Notes under the pieces: model-generated
What the model saw: only the letters and a program-made list of their open reading frames with translations
What the model was told of the DNA's origin: nothing
The model's database searches: none
Shown here: positions 9,555-18,727 of the stretch, one piece after another
How the letters are laid out: the number at the start of each line of letters is the position of its first letter
Position numbering within the stretch: the stretch's first letter is position 1
Assembly: GCA_964627605.1 (NCBI GenBank)
Contig: CAZVGZ010000003.1
Coordinates: 62,001 to 126,000, forward strand
Direction: 5' to 3'
Length of the DNA stretch: 64,000 bases
Source of the DNA: CAZVGZ01 sp964627605
Lineage (GTDB): Bacteria; Latescibacterota; MWCZ01; CAZVGZ01
Made by a program: the position numbers and the translations under genes

Positions 9555-10326
9555 CTAATCGGTGCGTCCAGTCTCAATGTCTTCGATGACCGTTCCCGCT
9601 TCAAATCGACAGACCTGCGTATCGAACAGTGTCGCTGCGGCCAGCGGGTCATGAAATGTCAGGTTTGACGTGCCTTCGAAAAACACTTTTTAAAAATCTC
9701 TCACCGGCAGCAGTATCTCAGAGGCGAACCGTTCTTCGACCTCCTGACGGTTCATGACGACTTGGGTTGTAACATCCAGTCTAACAGATCGCTTATGCAC
9801 TTTAATGTCCTTGTAGACCATCGCGGTGGCGTGGGAATCCAGACCAGCGTTCCACTTAACAGTCGGCAACCCCTGACTGTCTGTCACCCCGAACACCCCC
9901 ACCATCTTTCAGCAGTGACACCGCCTCTGGATCGACCGCTAATAGAAGAACTATTTTGGTCAACGGGCCGATGGAAAGAAGTGTAATCTCGTTCGGATGA
10001 GCCCGGATGGTTGATCGCAAAAACTCGATCGCCTGTCCCTCTGGAAACTGTGTAGAGTGGTCCCATCTAGACAGACAATCGGCTTGGGGCACTTCTGTCT
10101 GTCGCTGCGGTATCAGCGGCGGGGATGCTGCCCCTGGATAGATGGGCACGTCGGTCTCGGCGACATGACATATAGCGCTGGCGATCATCGCTCTTGAAGT
10201 CGGATCGCCGGAGACGGTTGTGATGCCCAAAAGATCGCAGTCTGGATGCGACAGCAGATATGCCAGTGCGACAGCATCGTCGATGTCGCTACCGATGTCT
10301 GTGTCCAACAGAACTTTTATGGACAT
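9555..10326 (-). pseudogene. Inosine-uridine preferring nucleoside hydrolase, frameshifted and with an in-frame TAA
   Basis: The reading starts at the ATG at 10326 (GGGGG ribosome binding site) with the family signature DTDIGSDIDDAVAL, whose aspartates bind calcium. Near 9900 the frame shifts at a G-rich stretch, and the homologous sequence resumes in another frame (VGVFGVTDSQG, then DSHATAMVYKDI). A TAA at 9690-9692 interrupts this second frame, yet the family C-terminus with the catalytic HDPLAAATLFD continues behind it to a TAG at 9555. One indel plus one nonsense codon make a functional product unlikely. The family cleaves the N-glycosidic bond of ribonucleosides for salvage. Confidence 0.85.
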
Positions 10327-10573
10327 GCTGCCCCCAAACATGCTGCTATCAGCCGACCCAAGGTGGTAGACGTGGCGAACCAAACAAACTTGAACCATTG
10401 TCAGCGCCTGCGCCAAGTGCCCAAATCTATCCTAAGGGCTGTTGGCTATTGGAGCCGGTTTTGATAGACTTGGAAATATTGCACCTGCCAGGAGGAACCG
10501 AACAAGAGGCTTGTGGCGTTGAAAGGGGCGGGAAAGTAGGTCGCGATCCGCAATAATGGAGAGGGAAACAGCG

Positions 10574-12739
10574 ATGCGGGGTCTGATGAGGTTAATTATG
10601 GCTACCAGCGTCTGGTCAGCGTTGGTAGCCATCGCCAGTGCGGAACCGCTGCTTGAACGTTCCGCGGTAGAGCCATTTGCATGGAGGGCTCGATTGGCTG
10701 TTCCACAGATCAGCGCAGGCCGAACGGGTCGTATTTCGATAACGGTCAAGATCGCTCCAGACCACTACCTCTACCGCGACCGGACTACCGTCTCCATCAC
10801 CGAAGCTGATGATCTGATTGTCGGCGGCGCTGAGTTTCCAGAACCGGAAATTCACCACGACAAATTCGAGAATAAGGCGATGGAGATATATACAGGCTCG
10901 CAGACATTCGTTATTGATGTCGATGTTCCAGCTGAGTTCGAACCTGGCGAAGCGGTTCTCACCATTGCTGTCGGCTACCAGGGCTGCAATCAGACGATGT
11001 GCTTTTTCCCTCAAAACAAGCAGATTGATTTGGTGGTACTCATCGCAGATGGCGATGCGGAACCGCCTTCGGGTGCAAATGAGCCGTTTGAATGGTCGTT
11101 TGATCCCGACACGCTCTACCTAGCACCTGGAGAAGGAGCGCTGCTGTCGGTGGTGTTGAAAGTCGCGCCGGGCCATTTTGTCTATGGGGACATGACCGGC
11201 GTTGAGGTGGGCATGTCCGAAGGGATCAACGTGGGCGTGGTCCGCATTCCGGCTGGCAAGCTAAAGGACGATCCTTTTGGCAGCAGACCGAGGGAGGTGT
11301 TCGACCACGACGCCCGGTTTGTGATCCCCATCGGTGCCACACAGGAAGCCGATGATGGAGTTTACAGAGTGGCTGTGGCGACTCGGCATCAGGGATGCAA
11401 CGATTCGATGTGCTTTTTCCCCTCCAACACAAACATTACAGCGTACGTTGTTGTGGGCTCTGGCGACCGAGAATTCTCGTTGGCCGCTGGTGGTTTAACC
11501 GGAGGCGGAGTGTTCGATTTTGGAGCGACGCTTGCCAGCGGGGGGTTGTTGGCTGTTTTGGCGCTTCTGTTTGTTGGCGGATTTCTGACCAGCCTGACAC
11601 CATGCGTCTATCCGATAATCGTAGGGACGGTCAGTTTTTTTGGGGCGATGAAGACAACTCGCACACTAGGGCTGATGCTTTCAATCGCATTTGTGCTTGG
11701 GATGGCGGCGATGTATTCTGGCTTGGGTGTCGCTGCGGCTGCAACAGGTGCGGTTTTCGGGCAGGTGATGTCCAGCGGCTGGGTCATCGGGTTCGTCGCG
11801 CTTCTCTTCTCTCTCTTCGCGCTCTCCATGTTTGGGGTGTATGACATCGAGCTGCCGTCGTCTGCGCAGACCAGGCTCGCTGCTGTCGGTGGTGCGGGAC
11901 CGGTGGGGGCTTTTTTGGCCGGGCTGGTGGCCGGTGTCATCGCTGCGCCGTGTACCGGACCTGTCTTAGCGGCGGTGCTTGCTTACATAGCTACAACCGG
12001 CGATCTGTTCTTGGGGTTCATCAGCCTGTTCGTCTTCGCCTTGGGGATGGGGGTTCTTTTTATTGCGGTGGGCACCTTTGCCGTAAGCCTTCCTAAAGGT
12101 GGGCGTTGGATGGTGGCGGTCAAGGGCAGTTTTGGCGTGGTGATGTTGGCGTTGGCTCTGTTTTTTCTAAAAGACGTGATTCCTCCGCTGAAGGATGTGT
12201 TGCGCAACGAGGACTGGTTCGTATTGCTTGCGGCAGGTCTGATCGCTTCGGGTTTGGCGCTAGGGGCGATCGGTCTGGATTTCCATCAGCGGAAGGCTCG
12301 CCGCGTCGTCGCACGAAAATTGGTGGGCGTCATCATCGCAGTTGCCGGGCTTTACATGGGTGCCGGTGCATTCACTGTCGGCGGGTATGATGGGCCAGAC
12401 TGGATCACCCGCGAAGCAGCGGGGCTTAGTCTGGGGCGAGAGCAGGGCAGGCCTGTGATGATCGATTTTTTTGCGGAGTGGTGTCAGGCGTGCAAAGAGT
12501 TGGACGCTTACACCTACTCCGATTCCCAAGTATTGGAGTCGTTGGAAAGGTTCGTATCCGTTAAACTCGATTTTACTGAGAACTCTCCCAAAAATGACTC
12601 GCTCAAAGCCCGCTATTCGATAGTCGGGTTGCCTACCGTTGTATTCATAGACAGCGATGGTCATGAGGTCGCAGGTTCACGGCTTGTGGGTTTTCTTGAT
12701 GCGGATGAGTTCGTAAATGTCTTGGGCCGAATCCGGTGA
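10574..12739 (+). CDS. dsbD: Thiol:disulfide interchange protein DsbD with duplicated N-terminal domain
   Basis: The protein is about 721 residues from the ATG at 10574, which has a GGAGAGGG ribosome binding site; an ATG 18 bases upstream is less likely. A signal peptide ends near ASA-EP. Two tandem periplasmic DsbD-alpha/DsbC-N domains follow, each with its own cysteine pair (YQGCNQTMCFFP and HQGCNDSMCFFP). About eight membrane segments then carry the redox cysteines of TPCVYPI and APCTGPV. A C-terminal thioredoxin-like domain has the WCQAC active site. DsbD moves reducing power from cytoplasmic thioredoxin to periplasmic thiols, for example for cytochrome c maturation. Two alpha domains instead of one is unusual. 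The gene appears intact. Confidence 0.93.
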   Translation: MRGLMRLIMATSVWSALVAIASAEPLLERSAVEPFAWRARLAVPQISAGRTGRISITVKIAPDHYLYRDRTTVSITEADDLIVGGAEFPEPEIHHDKFENKAMEIYTGSQTFVIDVDVPAEFEPGEAVLTIAVGYQGCNQTMCFFPQNKQIDLVVLIADGDAEPPSGANEPFEWSFDPDTLYLAPGEGALLSVVLKVAPGHFVYGDMTGVEVGMSEGINVGVVRIPAGKLKDDPFGSRPREVFDHDARFVIPIGATQEADDGVYRVAVATRHQGCNDSMCFFPSNTNITAYVVVGSGDREFSLAAGGLTGGGVFDFGATLASGGLLAVLALLFVGGFLTSLTPCVYPIIVGTVSFFGAMKTTRTLGLMLSIAFVLGMAAMYSGLGVAAAATGAVFGQVMSSGWVIGFVALLFSLFALSMFGVYDIELPSSAQTRLAAVGGAGPVGAFLAGLVAGVIAAPCTGPVLAAVLAYIATTGDLFLGFISLFVFALGMGVLFIAVGTFAVSLPKGGRWMVAVKGSFGVVMLALALFFLKDVIPPLKDVLRNEDWFVLLAAGLIASGLALGAIGLDFHQRKARRVVARKLVGVIIAVAGLYMGAGAFTVGGYDGPDWITREAAGLSLGREQGRPVMIDFFAEWCQACKELDAYTYSDSQVLESLERFVSVKLDFTENSPKNDSLKARYSIVGLPTVVFIDSDGHEVAGSRLVGFLDADEFVNVLGRIR

Positions 12740-12779
12740 ATACCTAGTCGAAATATCTCTATTGCTTAATGGAGTGGAG

Positions 12780-13262
12780 ATGATAGAGATAGAGATGCCT
12801 CAGTTCGTCAGTGAAACGCCACCAGAAGATCAGCTAGCTATGTGGGAGAGCTCGCTGTAGAACGAAGGATAGGTCGTCGTCAAGAACGCTCTTCCCCCAG
12901 ACACTGTAGCCCATTTTCTAAAAAGGTTGTCTACAATTCCCGATTCAGCAGGATATGAGGAAAGCAACTCGCTGATGAGGCTTTTTGAGCAGGGGATGGA
13001 TTTTGTAACTCTGCTCGAAAACGAGCCGATGATCTCTATAATAAAGCGTGTGTTGAGGGACGATTGTCACATCATATCGCTTCAAGGTCACAGGATGTCA
13101 AAGGAAACTGAAGTGTCGTCCTGGTATGCTGACGAGATATTCCTTCAAAGGCCAGCGGACGTTCCAGACAGTGTGGCGTATCCTCCGATCATAAACTCGA
13201 TCAACTGCCACTACTATGTAATGGATGTGCCCGTTGAGTTGAGGCCGACCCAGGTTGTGCCT
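12780..13262 (+). pseudogene. Phytanoyl-CoA dioxygenase (PhyH) family remnant, two amber codons, 3' end lost
   Basis: From the ATG at 12780 the frame reads as a PhyH-family 2-oxoglutarate/iron dioxygenase. Two TAG codons interrupt it, the second about four codons after the first, in the conserved NEG-stop-VVVKNALPPDTVA region where Tyr or Phe usually sits. It continues through ISLQGHRMSKET to SSWYADEIFLQ, where the iron-binding His of the HxD motif is replaced by Tyr. It ends abruptly at ELRPTQVVP near 13262, just before the expected GSH segment, and joins a dprA fragment in another frame. Three independent lesions make this a dead gene. Confidence 0.8.
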
Positions 13263-13671
13263 TTTAGCCCCAGACAGGTCTGGTGCGCTGATAACTGCAC
13301 AGCAGGCGTTAGAGCAGAACCGGGAGGTATTTGCGGTGCCTGGCAGAGCCTCTGAACCGACCAGCGGTGGAACCAACTCGCTGATTCGCCAGGGCGCTAT
13401 ACTTGTTGAGGAGCCTGCTCACGTCTTGGAAGCGCTCGGCGTTAGTGTTGAGGTGATTCGCCCCTCTCCAAAACCAGCGCCGCAGCCCGAGCTGACCGGA
13501 GATGCAAAATCTATCTGGGAGAGTCTCTCCCTCGAGCCGGTTCACGTCGACAAAATTGCCGCTGAATCAGGCTTGGGTTACGACGCGGTTCTGGCGGCGT
13601 TGCTCAAAATGGAGCTGGACGGGGCTGTAGAATCACTCTCTGGTGCGCGCTATGTCCGCAGCTCTGCCTAG
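13263..13671 (+). pseudogene. dprA: dprA 3' fragment (DNA-processing protein A C-terminus)
   Basis: About 136 codons survive of a gene normally near 370 codons. The fragment begins inside the Rossmann core at DRSGALITAQQALEQNREVF, followed by AVPGRASEPTSGGTN. It ends with the winged-helix C-terminal domain (SIWESLSLEPVHVDKIAAESG) and a normal stop. Everything upstream, including the SAM-like domain and most of the DNA-binding fold, is missing and replaced by the PhyH remnant. DprA loads RecA on incoming single-stranded DNA during natural transformation, so its loss is consistent with loss of competence. Translation of this piece is unlikely because no ribosome binding site precedes it. Confidence 0.85.
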
Positions 13672-14164
13672 CCGGGAGGAGGGGGAGTACATTATCGCTG
13701 ATCGCAACGTTCTTGACAGATCAGATGGGCTGCGAAATGTGAATTGACGCATAGGCCCCAACCTGTTCACCCATGAAGTGATTGAGACCTGAACTTGCCA
13801 TCGCCGGAGAGTCCAAATCCGCTGTTTTCCGATGCAGACTATCCCGCCGATCTACCGTCACACTCATCGAATCGTTCGCTGAGACCACTCGGCGGGACAC
13901 CGAGTCCAGCCCGAAACTGGTGGTAAGAGTGTGGTCGGCAAACGTGGTTTTGGCCGGTTCATACAGTGAGCGTATACGCATCTGGTTTGGGCGGTTGCGG
14001 GTGGCTACCAACCGATACTGCGAGTATCTTCGTAGTGCGGCTCGCAACATGTCATTGGTGCGAAGCAGTTCGATCCGAAAGGTCCATTGGCTAGGTGTAC
14101 GGCATCGGACAGAAGCCGCTCCCGACTGATCTACGCCCCTATCCCAAGAAGGGCCTAAAACGCC
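13672..14164. other. 493-base region of uncertain content
   Basis: Overlapping open frames exist on both strands (plus 13782-14129; minus 13721-14185). I recognise neither product: both are arginine- and serine-rich, lack motifs and lack a good ribosome binding site, and the minus frame runs into purF. The stretch may be a decayed gene or the leader of purF. A GAAGGG at about 14145 precedes the purF start. Confidence 0.35.
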
Positions 14165-15724
14165 GTGGGACAACCAGGTAAACAAAAAAACGATCCAGAC
14201 TATTTTTTGGATGACGGCCCCAATGAAGCATGCGGGGTGGCTGCAGTATACCTCAAACGCAGTCGCCAGGAGGTCGTTGAATACATACGGGCGATGCTTC
14301 TCAAAATGCAGAACCGGGGTCAGCTCTCAGCTGGGCTGACCACATACCATCCCAACCGTACGCACCTGCTCAAGACGCATACCGATGTGGGGTTGGTGGA
14401 CCAGGTGTTTCGCACCTACAGCCCCCGCAAGGCTGAGGCGCTGCGCGAAGAGTACGAAGCTGACCGGGGGATTGGGCATACGAGATATGCCACCACCGGC
14501 GGTTCTGATGATGATGATCTTGACCTCACCCAGCCGTTCGTTCGTGAGCACGGTCGAACGTGGAAATGGTTCTCTTTCTGTTTTAACGGTACCATCTCCA
14601 ACTATAGAGAGTTAGCGCAGGAGCTCAGCGAATATCACCTGCGGTACGACAACGATACTGAGATACTGTCTCACTGCATCGCCAAAGAGCTCTCTGGGGA
14701 CGAAAAGCCTGAGCTCGAACAGGTGTTTACGTGGCTTGCGGCGAAGCTTGACGGCGGCTATGTGCTGAGTATGATAAACGGCGACGGAGATATCGCCGTT
14801 GTCCGTGATCCCCACGGTATTAAACCAGCGGTATACGGAGAGACTGAAGACGGGATTTTTGTCGCATCGGAGACACACGCACTTGAGCTTTTCGACCTTG
14901 ATTACGTCGAACCGCTGCCGCCGGGACATCTGCTCACCATCATTGACGGCGAACTAAAGATCACCCGAGTCGCCGAACCCAAACCTCGGGCGCACTGCTT
15001 TTTTGAATGGATCTATTTCGCCAACCCGACCAGCGTTATCGACGACGTGTCGGTCTACCACGTTCGCAAACGCGTGGGACACCTTCTTGCGGCCCACGAC
15101 GACTTCTCTATGGAAGATCGGCCGGTGGTGGTGCCAGTACCCCACAGTTCGGTTTTGGCTGCGGTGGGCTATGCGAACAAGGCGTCAGTACCGCTAGAAT
15201 TTGGCATTATAAAGAGCAATTTTAGCGGGCGTACGTTCATCGAGAAAAACGATCAACTTGGCAAGGTCGCCAGAGCCTACGCCTACCAGCGCGAAGTCAT
15301 AGAAAACCGAACCGTGATTCTTGTTGACGATTCACTTGTCCGAGGTCATTCTCTCAAAGAGATTTTGGATCATCTGCGCCGGTTGAACCCCAGAGCTATC
15401 CATCTTAGAATAGCGTGTCCGCCCATCCTGTCGCCCTGTTTCTACGGCATAGATATGTCCACTTTCACCGAACTGTACGCCACCGCTTTTATGGAAGGCT
15501 ACGACGATCTCTGCGATGATAATCTCGATCGTATGGCCAGATCGCTCGGTGTAGATTCGCTGCGCTATGCGTCGGTTGCAGAGGTGTGTCAGGCATCGGG
15601 GTTGAATCAGGACGAACTGTGTTTTGGTTGCGTATTAAGCAAGTATCCGACCCTCTATGCCAATCTTTTGGCGAACTCGCTTCGTGAGGGACAGAGGGTT
15701 CTGCCGCTGCTTAGGACCGCGTGA
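14165..15724 (+). CDS. purF: Amidophosphoribosyltransferase (glutamine PRPP amidotransferase)
   Basis: The protein has 519 residues from a GTG start. It has a 22-residue propeptide followed by NEACGVAAVY, so C23 would become the N-terminal nucleophile of the class II glutaminase domain. GHTRYATTG and FNGTISNYREL are the expected glutamine-site motifs. The C-terminal half is a type I phosphoribosyltransferase with the PRPP loop VILVDDSLVRG. C-terminal cysteines (IACPPILSPC and CFGC) could bind an iron-sulfur cluster as in Bacillus PurF. The enzyme makes phosphoribosylamine, the first step of purine synthesis. It appears intact. Confidence 0.93.
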   Translation: MGQPGKQKNDPDYFLDDGPNEACGVAAVYLKRSRQEVVEYIRAMLLKMQNRGQLSAGLTTYHPNRTHLLKTHTDVGLVDQVFRTYSPRKAEALREEYEADRGIGHTRYATTGGSDDDDLDLTQPFVREHGRTWKWFSFCFNGTISNYRELAQELSEYHLRYDNDTEILSHCIAKELSGDEKPELEQVFTWLAAKLDGGYVLSMINGDGDIAVVRDPHGIKPAVYGETEDGIFVASETHALELFDLDYVEPLPPGHLLTIIDGELKITRVAEPKPRAHCFFEWIYFANPTSVIDDVSVYHVRKRVGHLLAAHDDFSMEDRPVVVPVPHSSVLAAVGYANKASVPLEFGIIKSNFSGRTFIEKNDQLGKVARAYAYQREVIENRTVILVDDSLVRGHSLKEILDHLRRLNPRAIHLRIACPPILSPCFYGIDMSTFTELYATAFMEGYDDLCDDNLDRMARSLGVDSLRYASVAEVCQASGLNQDELCFGCVLSKYPTLYANLLANSLREGQRVLPLLRTA

Positions 15725-15775
15725 GGATTACTAACTGTCAGGTTCGCATACTCTCTGACGAAAAGGGATATGACG

Positions 15776-16246
15776 ATGGCTGAGAACATTGAGGGCCGCC
15801 CGCCGATACTTGGGTTGGGTGAGGTGGTGCTGTGGGTTAGAGACCTTGAGATGTCATCGGCGTTCTACTCTGAGGTGCTCGACTTTCACATCCAGGACGT
15901 CGGTGATGGCAAAACGGCTGTTATCAATGTCGGTCACCCGGAGTTTGCTGATTTCGGACAGAATCTGATTCTCTTCCAGCACCCTGATCCTGCACAGGAT
16001 TGGCCCGTGCCCCAAGAGCAGCACGGCACCCCTAGAACCGCCTCATCGCCGCTGCACCATCTTGCGTTTGCGATCCATATCGCCGAATATAACGGTCATA
16101 TTAACTGGTTGGCGCACAAGGGTATCGAGACTGAAACAGGGACACACAAAGTAGCTGGCGAGCGGTCGATCTATTTTAATGACCCCGATGGGAACCTGAT
16201 CGAGCTGGTCGCCGAAGACCTGTCGCTCTTGGAAGACGCAGGTTAG
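15776..16246 (+). CDS. VOC (glyoxalase/bleomycin resistance/dioxygenase) family protein
   Basis: The protein is 156 residues from the second ATG at 15776, which is better spaced from AAAGGGA than the first ATG at 15770. It has the paired beta-alpha-beta-beta-beta modules of the vicinal oxygen chelate fold: VVLWVRDLEMSSAFYSEVLDF near residue 20, LHHLAFAI with a metal-type His in the middle, and YFNDPDGNLIELVAE with the C-terminal Glu ligand. The substrate cannot be predicted; family members include glyoxalases, epimerases, dioxygenases and resistance proteins. It lies 9 bases upstream of the endonuclease III gene and is probably co-transcribed with it. Confidence 0.85.
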   Translation: MAENIEGRPPILGLGEVVLWVRDLEMSSAFYSEVLDFHIQDVGDGKTAVINVGHPEFADFGQNLILFQHPDPAQDWPVPQEQHGTPRTASSPLHHLAFAIHIAEYNGHINWLAHKGIETETGTHKVAGERSIYFNDPDGNLIELVAEDLSLLEDAG

Positions 16247-16255
16247 CCTCTGGCG

Positions 16256-16939
16256 ATGGCGCATCCGAGCAATTTGGCAGCCGAGGTCGCCCAAGCCCTC
16301 ATAGGGTTGTACGGTATCCCAGAACGGCTCATCAGCGATCCTGCGGACGTTTTGATCGGCACGATCCTCTCCCAAAACACCAACTCGGCAAACAGTCGCC
16401 GCGCCTACGACAACCTGATCCGCCGATTCGGCTCGCTTGAGGAGGTCGCCAAAGCCGGTCGCGAAGAGGTGGCGGATGCGATCCGTTCAGCCGGACTGGC
16501 CGACCAGAAATCCGCGACAGTTATCCGTGCGCTTAAATGGATGAACGATGCGTTTGGCGGTTTTCGCCTGGATGCGCTCTGCAACCTTGAGACCGACGAA
16601 GCGATGCGACAGCTTACGTCGGTCAAACGGATAGGCGTCAAGACGGCTGCAGTGGTGCTCATGTTCGGCTGTGGAAAGGATCTGTGCCCTGTGGACACCC
16701 ACGTTCACCGACTGGCCAAGCGGCTCGGTCTTGTGCCGCCCACATCCTCCAGAGACGCTACTTTTGAAACGATGAGAATTCAGGTGCCGCCTGGCGAGGG
16801 GTATGGGCTGCATATGAATCTGATCCGATTCGGACGTCAGAGATGCACCGCTCGTTCACCTGATTGCCACGGCTGTCCGCTTGCTGAGTCGTGTCTCTAC
16901 GACTGTGAGTCGATGTCTTTATTACTCCCGGGCACCTGA
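16256..16939 (+). CDS. nth: Endonuclease III (DNA glycosylase/AP lyase, HhH-GPD)
   Basis: The protein has 227 residues. The helix-hairpin-helix segment VKRIGVKTAAVVL contains the lysine expected for the glycosylase/AP lyase reaction, and CPVDTHVHRLAKRLG carries the catalytic Asp. A C-terminal 4Fe-4S loop is seen with spacing C-x6-C-x2-C-x5-C (CTARSPDCHGCPLAESC). Endonuclease III removes oxidised pyrimidines in base excision repair. The protein is slightly divergent from E. coli Nth around the hairpin, so an Nth-like thymine glycosylase paralogue is an alternative. Confidence 0.87.
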   Translation: MAHPSNLAAEVAQALIGLYGIPERLISDPADVLIGTILSQNTNSANSRRAYDNLIRRFGSLEEVAKAGREEVADAIRSAGLADQKSATVIRALKWMNDAFGGFRLDALCNLETDEAMRQLTSVKRIGVKTAAVVLMFGCGKDLCPVDTHVHRLAKRLGLVPPTSSRDATFETMRIQVPPGEGYGLHMNLIRFGRQRCTARSPDCHGCPLAESCLYDCESMSLLLPGT

Positions 16940-16997
16940 TACCCCCTGAAGCTCCTAACTACATCGCGTTCTAATGTTGGTTCCCTATTGGAAGAGA

Positions 16998-17026
16998 TTG
17001 ACCCCTACCGTGCCTCACGGTACACT
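16998..17026 (+). promoter_or_regulatory. Candidate sigma-70 promoter for the NtrC-type regulator
   Basis: TTGACC (16998-17003) matches the -35 consensus at five of six bases and is separated by 17 bases from TACACT (17021-17026), a four of six match to the -10 box. It lies about 75 bases upstream of the regulator start. This is sequence resemblance only. Confidence 0.4.
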
Positions 17027-17099
17027 CCCGATTGCCGATGACGGGCCTGGTGAGTGGTCGCATAGTTGACTGATGTCAGATTGAGAGGCGATAGACAAA

Positions 17100-18422
17100 A
17101 TGGCTTCGATAATGGTCGTGGATGACGAGCGGAAAATGGGGGTGCTCCTTAAGGGCGAGCTTGAGGATATGGGCCACGAAGTCGTCGCTGCTCAGGATGG
17201 GCCGACTGCGGTGCGGATTGTCAAAGAACACTCCGTGGACCTGGTTTTGAGTGACATCCGAATGGAACCGATGGATGGGCTTGAGCTTCTGGAAAAAATC
17301 CGCCAAACCGCACCACAGACAGATGTGATTATGATGACGGCCTACGCCACGACTGAGACCGCTGTGGAGGCGCTCAGGCGTGGGGTGGTTGACTATCTGA
17401 TGAAGCCACTCGATATGGCTGAGGTCGCTATAGCGATCGATCGTGCGTTGGACGCGCAGAGGCTGCGTCTGGAGAACAGGCAGTTGAAGTTGCAGTTGTC
17501 CGACGGCGGTGTAGACGACACAGGTGTCGTGGCAGAGAGTCCGGCGATGAAGCGGATTATGGCCATGGTTAACAGGGTGGCTGTGACCGACTCGACTGTG
17601 CTTATCACTGGGCTTAGCGGCGTCGGTAAGGAGGTAGTGGCTCAAGCAGTACACCGCCGCTCGACGCGCAGTGATGGCGCACTGGTCGCGGTTAATTGCG
17701 CGGCGCTGCCAGAGAATCTGCTCGAAAGCGAGCTATTCGGGCATGAACGCGGTGCGTTTACAGGCGCGGACTCGCGCAAGCTAGGGCGGTTTGAGCTTGC
17801 CCACGGTGGAACACTGTTTCTGGACGAGATCGGCGAGATCGGGCCAAATGTGCAGGTTAAGCTGCTTCGGGTTTTGGAGACACGGCAGTTTGAACGGGTC
17901 GGGGGGACGACGACCATCAAAACCGATGCGAGGGTAGTGGTAGCCACGAATTCTGATCTAGGCGCTGCGGTGGCTGAAGGTGGTTTTAGGGAGGACCTGT
18001 ACTACAGGCTCAACGTGTTTCCCATCGAAATACCTCCGCTCTGCGAGCGGCGAGAGGATGTCGTGCCGTTGGCGCAGAGGTGGCTTGTGGGTCGAAGACT
18101 CAGCGGCGACGCCGCCCAGGCGCTGACAGAATACGATTGGCCAGGCAACGTGCGCGAACTGCGCAATGTGCTCGAACGTGCGTCCATTCTCGCTGACGGG
18201 GATGAGATAGCAGCTTCAGATCTGCTCCTTCCCGGTGCGCATAGAACTCCAGCAGGTGGTGTTGGAACCGCCGAGAGCTTGAATATTGCCGATCACGAGC
18301 GCTCTCTGCTTCGCGAGGCTCTCAAACGATCCGGCGGAAACAAGACCGCCGCAGCGGAACTTCTTGGCATCAGTCGTCGGGCGCTCTATTCCAGGGCCGA
18401 GAGTTTGGACGTGGAGCTGTGA
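17100..18422 (+). CDS. NtrC-family sigma-54-dependent response regulator
   Basis: The protein has 440 residues in three domains. Residues 1-120 are a receiver with the phospho-acceptor at about D52 (LVLSDIRM) and the acidic pair VVDDE. Residues ~140-370 are an AAA+ sigma-54 activation domain with GLSGVGKE as Walker A, ERGAFTGAD as the GAFTGA loop that contacts sigma-54, GGTLFLDEIGE as Walker B, and DWPGNVRELRN. The C-terminus is a Fis-type helix-turn-helix (NKTAAAELLGISRRALYSR). It should activate sigma-54 promoters when phosphorylated. No histidine kinase gene is next to it, so its partner is elsewhere or lost. Confidence 0.93.
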   Translation: MASIMVVDDERKMGVLLKGELEDMGHEVVAAQDGPTAVRIVKEHSVDLVLSDIRMEPMDGLELLEKIRQTAPQTDVIMMTAYATTETAVEALRRGVVDYLMKPLDMAEVAIAIDRALDAQRLRLENRQLKLQLSDGGVDDTGVVAESPAMKRIMAMVNRVAVTDSTVLITGLSGVGKEVVAQAVHRRSTRSDGALVAVNCAALPENLLESELFGHERGAFTGADSRKLGRFELAHGGTLFLDEIGEIGPNVQVKLLRVLETRQFERVGGTTTIKTDARVVVATNSDLGAAVAEGGFREDLYYRLNVFPIEIPPLCERREDVVPLAQRWLVGRRLSGDAAQALTEYDWPGNVRELRNVLERASILADGDEIAASDLLLPGAHRTPAGGVGTAESLNIADHERSLLREALKRSGGNKTAAAELLGISRRALYSRAESLDVEL

Positions 18423-18727
18423 GAGAATCAGCTGATTGACCTGCTATGTTGCAGCTTTCGGCCGTCCCTTCAGCGGCTGCGCTTAGGGGACGTATCAGTC
18501 TCGCTGCCGTACATCGTCTGTACGGCATGGTACGATTGCTCCACACTGAGCCGATAGATGTCGGCGCGCAAGATCATTAATATACTAGCGTTTGCTGGCT
18601 AACGACCTTCTCGAAACGAAGGGGGCACGGCCATTGCACTCACGTTCAAGCGGTTTGAATTTCTTGAGATGATATTGGTGCGTGGAAGCGTTTTTGGATG
18701 TCCAGAGGCAGCAAGACCTGACATAAG
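18423..18727. other. 305-base intergenic region
   Basis: The stretch between the regulator and the exported helical protein has no credible gene. A short near-repeat (TACATCGTCTGTACGG then GGTACGATTG around 18510-18540) resembles an operator-like palindrome. I do not see a sigma-54 promoter with correct spacing. It probably holds the promoter for the genes at 18728-21639. Confidence 0.4.

Noticed and set aside
18510..18560. Sigma-54 promoter upstream of the helical protein gene
   Set aside because: TGGTACGATTGC resembles the sigma-54 -24/-12 elements but the spacing between them is too short.
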